From: Candidatus Endomicrobium embiratermitis
GTDB taxonomy: Bacteria > Elusimicrobiota > Endomicrobiia > Endomicrobiales > Endomicrobiaceae
Assembly: GCA_009781315.1 (NCBI GenBank)
Contig: WQYI01000008.1
Span: forward strand, 1-64,000
DNA length: 64,000 bases
Reading direction: 5' to 3'
In this document: positions 59,501 through 64,000 of the stretch, piece after piece
Position numbering within the stretch: position 1 is the stretch's first letter
Layout of the letters: every line of letters begins with the position of its first letter
Made by a program: the position numbers and the translations under genes
The notes under the pieces: model-generated
The model's input: only the letters and a program-made list of their open reading frames with translations
Database searches by the model: none
What the model was told of the DNA's origin: nothing

Positions 59501-59879
59501 AAAAAAACAAAACGGAATATCCGTTATTTTCCTTAGCGTTGACATCAGCTCCGTTATCGATAAGAAATGCTACGACGTCTTTATTTTCTTTTTCAACCGC
59601 GGACATCAAAGCCGTAGCGCCGGAATTATTTCTTGCGTTAATATCGGCGCCGGAGTTTAAAAGAGCCTGAACAACCTGAATTTGGTTTCTTGCCGAAGCG
59701 TTTATTAAAGGCGTATTTCCGTAAGAGTCTTTTAAATTGACGTTTGCGGAGCCTTTTGCTATAAGTTCAACCGCTTTTTTCATGTTTCCTGCGTTAATAG
59801 TGTCGGCAAGTTCATCCGCAAAGCAAATGCCGCTTACGGCAAAAAGCAATAAACCGAACAAAACGGAGAAACGTTTCAT
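56505..59879 (-). CDS. Secreted protein with about thirty ankyrin repeats
   Basis: 1,124 residues. Signal peptide MKRFSVLFGLLLFAVSGICFA. Then tandem 33-residue ankyrin repeats (NTPLINASARNQIQVVQALL; GADVNAKENNGYSVLFFSVQ; many GADVNAK-x-N turns) in two blocks, ~30-570 and ~600-1,040, split by a degenerate repeat. The last ~80 residues (EKWIIQWSDKKIKYCTDYGV...) are not ankyrin and look like a small alpha/beta domain. Ankyrin repeats bind proteins. The signal peptide puts this one in the periplasm or outside, which suits cell-envelope or host/neighbour interactions (inference). GAGGTG precedes ATG. Confidence 0.93.
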   Translation of the reverse strand: MKRFSVLFGLLLFAVSGICFADELADTINAGNMKKAVELIAKGSANVNLKDSYGNTPLINASARNQIQVVQALLNSGADINARNNSGATALMSAVEKENKDVVAFLIDNGADVNAKENNGYSVLFFSVQSGNNNIVRFLLEKNAEINTRSHYGETPLIFAANKGFRDIVKMLVEAGADKEAKQNLGMTPLMIAAKNGNIMIAKSLIDDKADIDAKDNSWSTPLIIAIKNKRTDIAKLLIEAGAKVNVKDENDRTPLMFAAQTGDLEIISLLIKKGADVNAKDISNMTALSYAIVSRNKDVINKLLDSKADVNVKNNQTWTPFLLALKYGYDDESLQMLKNVSDVNAKTEESQTALMLAVRYCSSGELVLSLIKKGAAVEARNENGETPLMLAASEGKNDFVKILLANNAKLESKNNDGYTPLIMSLYNKRPETAVLLISEGADVNAKTNKNEMPLMFASLHGYLNVVSLLIEKGADIDFRNNQGWTPLFYAVKGNNLNVVKELLNSGAEVNIKDVKGKTALKYANENKFKDIVKIISKDAFGNTRAVLAAIDKGDGINETKTPYLFYAYKNDLGALLKFIESVPANKLKTDERTSSGVTPLMIAAAKGNYEMVKQLIKYGADVNAKAKDGSTPVIWASYNGFLDVINLLVDSGANIELANNTGMTPLFFAVYKNRTDAAAALIKQGAGVNRKDSDNITPLMFAAKNGNEDIIRNLILRGADVNAQNSVGSNALLYALEAGKYETVKILVSLGANVNLQNKDGYSPFFLALYYNKKDLYELLIEKGADINVKNAQGWTPLIAMSFAGNTEAVKELLKRGAYVNSATKDGWTALMKSSRYGRDFIEIPSMLIEAGADVNLKTKDGWSALMFASFAGNVKTCVLLISNRADVNVVNSDGYTPLNLAVKTGNAELIKIMIDNNANINANTGYWGTALNVAVANDNYDAVKLLLENEANKEMTGKSGKTALMIAAMKGNFKIVKLLMIYGAEVNAVNKKGFTALDYALGNDEMITLLKQYGANKKSVTDYGKILAESATAELIYTQNSDVDIALPNYPAPEKWIIQWSDKKIKYCTDYGVKIPASTRWKAEFSSKLEAEKWLEKIYRGYKMNKIVYTGPSAMGSAVQIN

Positions 59880-59911
59880 TTTACACCTCTTTTTAGAGTA
59901 GATTTTTTATC

Positions 59912-59940
59912 ATTATACTATTTTTGACCGGTATATTAAA
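59912..59940 (-). promoter_or_regulatory. Probable promoter of the ankyrin gene
   Basis: TATAAT (59912-59917) with TTTAAT (59935-59940) 17 bp upstream on the minus strand; -10 is perfect, -35 is poor. It lies ~33 bp before ATG, behind the terminator of the previous gene. Confidence 0.5.
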
Positions 59941-59981
59941 TGAAAACCCCGCATTTTAAGGATCTGAAATGCAGGGTTTTA
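59941..59981 (-). terminator. Intrinsic terminator after the FlgD-like gene
   Basis: 14-bp arms (59943-59956 and 59967-59980; AAAACCC.GCATTT and complement) with one G-U pair and a 10-nt loop, ending in TTTTCATTT on the minus strand. Confidence 0.75.
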
Positions 59982-60028
59982 ATACAAATGTCTTTGCCCA
60001 ACTTCCAAGCTTCTCATCTTCTGTCGTG

Positions 60029-60403
60029 TTATCTTACCACCACTATTTTGCCGGATTTTGTTCCGCCGTCTTTTATTACCCATAAATACACGCCGCTTGC
60101 GACATATTCATGTCTGGCGTTGCGTCCGTTCCAGTTTTTTGAAATTTCTCCGGGATTCCATTTTAATTTGATTACAAGCTCGCCGGTCGAATTATATATG
60201 AATATCGTTCCGCCGTCAGTAGACAACCCGGTAAAATTAATCCCTCCTGCAAGTGTCCCGTGTATTTGTTGTCCGGCGCCGTCTGTTTTATTACTGTCCG
60301 GAACCCAAGGATTTGGGTAAACCGATACGGCAAAGGAAGAAGCAGTGAATAAAGTAACAAATAATAAATAACAAATAACAAATGATAAAAATTTTCTAAC
60401 CAT
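60029..60403 (-). CDS. Small secreted protein with FlgD/T9SS-type C-terminal beta domain
   Basis: 124 residues from ATG 60403 (GAGG seven bases upstream). The signal peptide core FVICYLLFVTLFTASSFA is encoded by AATAACAAATAACAAATAAC-like repeat DNA. The mature part starts VYPNPWVPDSN and ends in a sandwich pattern: IFIYNSTGELVIKLKW, WNGRNARHEYVASGVYLWVI and SGKIVVVR. This matches FlgD-Ig/type IX sorting-like domains usually found at the C-termini of large secreted proteins. Standing alone it may be a remnant or a minimal surface domain. Whether a type IX system exists here cannot be judged from this window. Confidence 0.82.
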   Translation of the reverse strand: MVRKFLSFVICYLLFVTLFTASSFAVSVYPNPWVPDSNKTDGAGQQIHGTLAGGINFTGLSTDGGTIFIYNSTGELVIKLKWNPGEISKNWNGRNARHEYVASGVYLWVIKDGGTKSGKIVVVR

Positions 60404-60495
60404 ATATACCTCATACATCCATGATTAACAATTTACAAATAACAACTAATACGGTTAAAATTTGTCAATTGTGCTTTGTAAATTGTTCATTGCCG
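60340..60495. repeat. Dispersed 'AACAATTTACAAATAACAA' repeat overlapping the FlgD-like gene start
   Basis: TAACAAATAATAAATAACAA inside the coding start, then AACAATTTACAAATAACAAC outside it, then TTGTAAATTGTTCATTGCCG. The last bases form the stop of the TPR gene upstream. Outer arms are complementary. Confidence 0.7.
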
Positions 60496-62649
60496 TTATT
60501 GTAGTTTCTCCAAAGCCCTTTTAGCTTCAAGTTTATCCGGCTTAAAGTAGAGCGCGCGCTTTAAAAATTCTCTGGCTTTTTCAAAATCGCCTCTGCTGTA
60601 ATACGTCATGCCTTCTTCGTAATATTTCTGTGACAAATTTTCGGCGATTCTTGCGAATTCAAAAGCCGCCGAAGTATTAGACGGATTGTAGCTTAAAGCG
60701 GTTCTATATTCTCTTGCCGCGGCTTCAAAATCATTTCTCCTGTACAGTTCAAATCCTTTTCTGTAATGAATTTCCGAAAGATCATGACTTATTTTAGCTA
60801 TGTAATTTTGGGCGTTTTTAGAATAATCCTTAAACTCGTATTTATCCGCGATTTCTTTACTCTTTCTAAAATACTTTAGGGCCTCTGCAAACCTGTTTTT
60901 CTCGTAATTTCTTAATCCTTCTTCAAAATTACGCACAAGCTCCGAACGTACTTTATCCTGCATTGCCAAAACTTTTTTATTTCTTTCGTATTCGGTTACA
61001 TCCTGAATATTTTTTTCGGCTTTGGCAATTAAATCCTGCGCGTCCTTTCTGTGGGGAGCGGCGATGACAACCGCTTCAAAATACCTTATAGCTTCCTGAA
61101 ATTTACCCTGATTGAACAAATTCGTTCCTTTACTGTACAATTCCGACACTTTATCGGCGGCTATTTTTGAAAGCTGGGAATTTATATTGAGAATACCGTT
61201 TTTAGCCGACTGATTTTCCGGATCTATATCCAAGATAAACCCGAGCGCTTCTTTTGAACGGACCAATTCGCCGGCCTTATAAAATTTTTCGTAACGATTC
61301 CAAAGATATTCGATTCTTTGTTTATTTTTTTCCCTTTCCCTTAAAACCGAAACCTGATCGGTAAGTTCGTCGACTTTTTCCAGTCCGTTTTTGGCCATCG
61401 TATTTTCCGGATCAAGTTCAAGCGCTTTTCTATAATAATTCGCCGCGGTTACGGCGTCTTTCTTGTCGATAGCCTTTTCGGCTCTTTCCATATAATCCTT
61501 AACCCTTCTGGCATTGAACATATCGATTTCGGCAAGCTGGTCGACAATTTTCTGCAAATACCTTTGCGACGGTCTGTGTTCGGGATAAACCGAAAGTATT
61601 TCGTCAAATTTTTGGCGCGCGGTTATAAAATCTTTGCTGTAATACGCTTCAACGGCTTGCCTGAAATGGTTCTGCATATAATAATCGTAAGCTGTTTTCT
61701 CACTCGTATATTTTCCCAGCGCATAGCTTAAGTTGAAATTATGAGTTCCGTTATAAGAATCGGAAGGCGTATAAGAATAATCTACGGTAATGGTCTGAAA
61801 TTCAAAACCAAGGCCTAAACGTATGTCGGAATTAAGAGATTCTTCGGCAAGTTTTATACCGCCCCTGAACGTAAGGAAATAAATCGGGGTTATCGAAGCT
61901 CCGACTGAAAAATAATTTCCGGAAAAAATCTGGGCGTTATAGTCCAACGCCACTTTCAGATCGTAAAAATCTTTCTCCCGGTAAGCCGCGCCCAAAGCCA
62001 AAACCTGCGGCATAGAATAAGATTCTCTCACGAATTTCATGCCTGAACCCAAATTTCTGTAAACCGCGCCGAATGAAAAATTTTCAAGCGCCGGCGGAGT
62101 AAAAATTCCTCCGGCGTCAACGACAAAAGCTTCGGAAGTATAGTCGCCCAAGGACGACCTCAATACTTTTAAATTGATTCCGAATCCGCCGTAAAAAACT
62201 TCTAAAGGCTCCTCTCTTTTTATGTCAAAAGAATAATTAAGCACAAACGCCAAATCGTTTGTACTGTTCATATTTATGGAATTACCGGTATAATCAAGGT
62301 AATCTATGTCTCCGTAGCCGGCGTACATAACCGAAATCCCGAAATTACCTATATTCGTCGGAAACTGCGCGCCGACATAGTTGTACTGTATTCCGCCGAA
62401 CAGCAGCGAATTGCTAAACGACGCGATTATCCTGTAGTTTGCTATAGTAGAAGCGGGATTTAAAATGGCCGCGGCCGCTTTATCCGACTGCAGCGCTATG
62501 CCGGCGTCCCCCATAGCTCCGCTAACCGGATCCGGGTTATAAGATAAAATCTGACCGCTCGTTATGCCCGCGTCGGCAAAAACAAAAGACACCGCGCTTA
62601 AAATAACGCAAACGCCCGTAAAAATTTTTATAATTTTTCCTTTAATCAT
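60496..62649 (-). CDS. PorV-like outer-membrane barrel fused to TPR repeats
   Basis: 717 residues. Signal peptide ends near VFADAG. Residues ~25-315 match the PorV/UPF0164 barrel type: DPVSGAMGDAGIALQSDKAA, LNPASTIANYR, FGISVMYAGYGDIDYLDY, FSFGAVYRNLGSGMKF and GLGFEFQTITVDYSYTP. The remaining ~400 residues are TPR units (YYMQNHFRQAVEAYYSKDFI, AANYYRKALELDPENTMAKN, EAIRYFEAVVIAAPHRKDAQ, and the last pair ending KPDKLEAKRALEKLQ). The TPR part would lie in the periplasm and could dock partners. It overlaps the sigma-factor gene by 8 bp, so it is co-translated with it. Confidence 0.87.
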   Translation of the reverse strand: MIKGKIIKIFTGVCVILSAVSFVFADAGITSGQILSYNPDPVSGAMGDAGIALQSDKAAAAILNPASTIANYRIIASFSNSLLFGGIQYNYVGAQFPTNIGNFGISVMYAGYGDIDYLDYTGNSINMNSTNDLAFVLNYSFDIKREEPLEVFYGGFGINLKVLRSSLGDYTSEAFVVDAGGIFTPPALENFSFGAVYRNLGSGMKFVRESYSMPQVLALGAAYREKDFYDLKVALDYNAQIFSGNYFSVGASITPIYFLTFRGGIKLAEESLNSDIRLGLGFEFQTITVDYSYTPSDSYNGTHNFNLSYALGKYTSEKTAYDYYMQNHFRQAVEAYYSKDFITARQKFDEILSVYPEHRPSQRYLQKIVDQLAEIDMFNARRVKDYMERAEKAIDKKDAVTAANYYRKALELDPENTMAKNGLEKVDELTDQVSVLREREKNKQRIEYLWNRYEKFYKAGELVRSKEALGFILDIDPENQSAKNGILNINSQLSKIAADKVSELYSKGTNLFNQGKFQEAIRYFEAVVIAAPHRKDAQDLIAKAEKNIQDVTEYERNKKVLAMQDKVRSELVRNFEEGLRNYEKNRFAEALKYFRKSKEIADKYEFKDYSKNAQNYIAKISHDLSEIHYRKGFELYRRNDFEAAAREYRTALSYNPSNTSAAFEFARIAENLSQKYYEEGMTYYSRGDFEKAREFLKRALYFKPDKLEAKRALEKLQ

Positions 62650-63388
62650 CGAATTCTTTTATCATTCCTTTAAGTTTTGTCAAAGCGATTTTTTCCAAAT
62701 CTTTGACTTTTGAAACCGATATTCCGAATTTAGAGGAAATCTCTTTTAAAGTAACTCTCTTTTTCCCGCCGCCAAGCCCCAGCCTGTACGACAAAACTTT
62801 TCTTTCTTTTTCGGATAAATTTGAAAGCATATTGCCGAGTCGGGAAATATCTTCGCTTTGTACCATTGAATCAAAAATATTTGCCTGGGACTTATCTTCT
62901 ATAAATTCGGCAAGAGTTTTTTTCTGACCGCCTATTTCGACTTCTTTATCCAGAGAAAGAGTGGTTGAAACGGCGTTTTCCCGGGAAATTATATCGGAAA
63001 TCTCCGAGGGCTTTAAATTCAAAATTTTTGCGATTTTTGAAATATCCGCAGTTCTTCCGGACTTCGTTTCATTATCTATTATTTTTTTTATCGAAGAGAA
63101 AGTTTTTCTTACGCTTTGCGGCATTTCTATTAACGAGATATTTTTAGAAATGTATTCCTGAATATTTTTTACGATTCTGTACCAAGCGTAAGTCGAAAAA
63201 GAGGCCGCGCTGTTTTTTTTATATCTTAAAGAAGCCTCAAACAATCCTCTTTCGCCCTCGGCTATAAGCTCCTCTTCGTCAATCCGGGGAAAAAACGTTT
63301 TATATTTTCTTACAATCGCATATACAAAAGGTTTGTATTTTTTTATTTCTTCTTTTCCAAATCGCATGATATTATTTCTTTTTTTCAT
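62642..63388 (-). CDS. Sigma-70 family RNA polymerase sigma factor
   Basis: About 248 residues from ATG 63388 (alternatives TTG 63406 and ATG 63367). Region 2: FVYAIVRKYKTFFPRIDEEE and ASFSTYAWYRIVKNIQEYIS. Region 3: TSGRTADISKIAKILNLKPSE. Region 4: LSEKERKVLSYRLGL and the HTH VTLKEISSKFGISVSKVKDL. This is the layout of group 3 factors (FliA/SigB/WhiG-like), smaller than the housekeeping factor. Its regulon is unknown. Its gene overlaps both the response-regulator gene and the barrel-TPR gene, suggesting one operon. Confidence 0.92.
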   Translation of the reverse strand: MKKRNNIMRFGKEEIKKYKPFVYAIVRKYKTFFPRIDEEELIAEGERGLFEASLRYKKNSAASFSTYAWYRIVKNIQEYISKNISLIEMPQSVRKTFSSIKKIIDNETKSGRTADISKIAKILNLKPSEISDIISRENAVSTTLSLDKEVEIGGQKKTLAEFIEDKSQANIFDSMVQSEDISRLGNMLSNLSEKERKVLSYRLGLGGGKKRVTLKEISSKFGISVSKVKDLEKIALTKLKGMIKEFDD

Positions 63389-64000
63389 TTTTTTCCGACG
63401 GAACAAATTTAAAACCTCTCCCGAAAACGGTCTCTATTTTTTTGCCCCAGTTCCCGAGCGACTGCCTTAAATTTTTTATATGAGTATCTATCGTCCTAGT
63501 GGTAACGGCGACATTATATTCAAAAATATTCTCTAGGATATAATCGCGGCTTAAAACAAAATTGGGTTTTAATAAAAACGTATGCAGCAAGTCAAACTCT
63601 TTAGGACGCAGTTCTATTTCTTTTTTATTGAGAATAACGCTTCTGGAATCAAGATTCATAACAAGTCCGTCGCTTTCCAGAACATTTGATTCCTCTTTAC
63701 GTTTGGCGCGCCTTAAAAGAGCGGAAATTCTGGCCAAAAGCTCTTTGTTGCTGAAAGGTTTTGTTATATAATCGTCCGCGCCTACTCCCAGGCCTATGAC
63801 TTTATCCATCTCGGTGGATTCCACCGTAAGCATAATAATAGGAAGATTTTTCGTTTCGGGGGTTTCTCTAAGAAGTCTGCAAAGTTCTATTCCGCCTATT
63901 TCCGGCATTTTTACGTCCAAAATCACAAGATCCGGAAGAGATTTTAAAATTCTTTTATAACCCTCGTCGGTATCACGGCACGCTATAGCTTTATAATTTT
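63372..64000 (-). CDS. OmpR/PhoB-family response regulator (N-terminus beyond window)
   Basis: 209 codons visible; the frame stays open to the right edge, so the first ~30 residues of the receiver are missing. Phosphoacceptor Asp is in LVILDVKMPEIGG. Later come IIMLTVESTEMDKVIGLGVG (conserved Thr) and DDYITKPFSNKELLARI (conserved Lys). After the linker, the winged-helix domain: LRPKEFDLLHTFLLKPNFVL, then VAVTTRTIDTHIKNLRQSLG and VFGRGFKFVPSEKN. Such regulators bind 11-bp-type direct repeats. A GTG at 63926 would give only a truncated receiver and is not the real start. Confidence 0.93.
   Translation of the reverse strand, partial: NYKAIACRDTDEGYKRILKSLPDLVILDVKMPEIGGIELCRLLRETPETKNLPIIMLTVESTEMDKVIGLGVGADDYITKPFSNKELLARISALLRRAKRKEESNVLESDGLVMNLDSRSVILNKKEIELRPKEFDLLHTFLLKPNFVLSRDYILENIFEYNVAVTTRTIDTHIKNLRQSLGNWGKKIETVFGRGFKFVPSEKNEKKK

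Noticed and set aside
63372-63926. Response regulator starting at GTG 63926
   Set aside because: The frame stays open to the window edge, and the codons upstream encode normal receiver sequence, so the gene is cut by the edge rather than short.
1-64000. tRNA or rRNA genes
   Set aside because: I scanned the intergenic gaps by eye and found no cloverleaf-like or rRNA-like sequence; a covariance-model search would be needed to be certain.

Overview
Every gene I can support lies on the minus strand, so the window reads right to left in transcription order. The DNA is moderately AT-rich and protein-dense. The gene set points to a Gram-negative-type, didermic bacterium: TolC/RND efflux pumps, outer-membrane barrels, a PorV-like barrel, MltG, and a B12-binding/radical SAM protein next to an RNase E/G. 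This flavour, with very large secreted repeat proteins, resembles Elusimicrobiota (Endomicrobium/Elusimicrobium-like). That taxonomic guess is an inference and was not tested.

Layout. (1) 1-22742 is one uninterrupted reading frame that starts at 22742 and runs off the left edge: at least 7,580 codons. It has a signal-peptide-like N-terminus, a C39-like cysteine peptidase domain, 11-residue repeats, two families of long tandem repeats (117 and 98 residues), hydrophobic segments, a coiled coil, and far downstream a SecA/DEAD-like ATPase core with recognisable motifs. A small membrane protein gene (22868-23473) lies just upstream, separated by a strong intrinsic terminator. (2) 23675-29627 is a tetR-tolC-RND efflux operon with no membrane-fusion gene; a repeat-bracketed GIY-YIG gene sits where that gene is usually found. 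(3) 29816-33075 holds an RlmD-like methyltransferase, a receiver-GAF regulator broken by a stop codon, and YajQ. (4) 33260-37424 holds a small barrel protein, a 45-residue membrane peptide, a cysteine desulfurase, and the yqgF-yacP-mltG cluster. (5) 37642-41480 holds an 894-residue secreted protein and a TerC family protein. (6) 41572-50865 is a second efflux operon, tolC-MFP-RND-RND. (7) 51213-56351 holds RNase G, an SGNH-like/TPR protein and a radical SAM protein, overlapping each other. (8) 56505-64000 holds a 1,124-residue secreted ankyrin protein, a FlgD-like beta-domain protein, a PorV-like/TPR fusion, a sigma-70 family factor and an OmpR-type response regulator cut by the right edge.

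Two system-level observations stand out. First, the giant-gene locus and the gene for the 894-residue secreted protein share a promoter architecture: a 22-bp tandem direct repeat, exactly 29 bp, then a -10 hexamer. The two large genes also share the same GGAGGGTGTC leader before ATG. This suggests one activator controlling a surface or secreted programme. Second, composite, mostly inverted-arm intergenic repeats occur throughout the right two thirds. They abut stop and start codons, lie in frame inside the rlmD-like gene, appear to encode a signal-peptide core, and flank the GIY-YIG gene. They look like a dispersed element family that is still shaping the genome.
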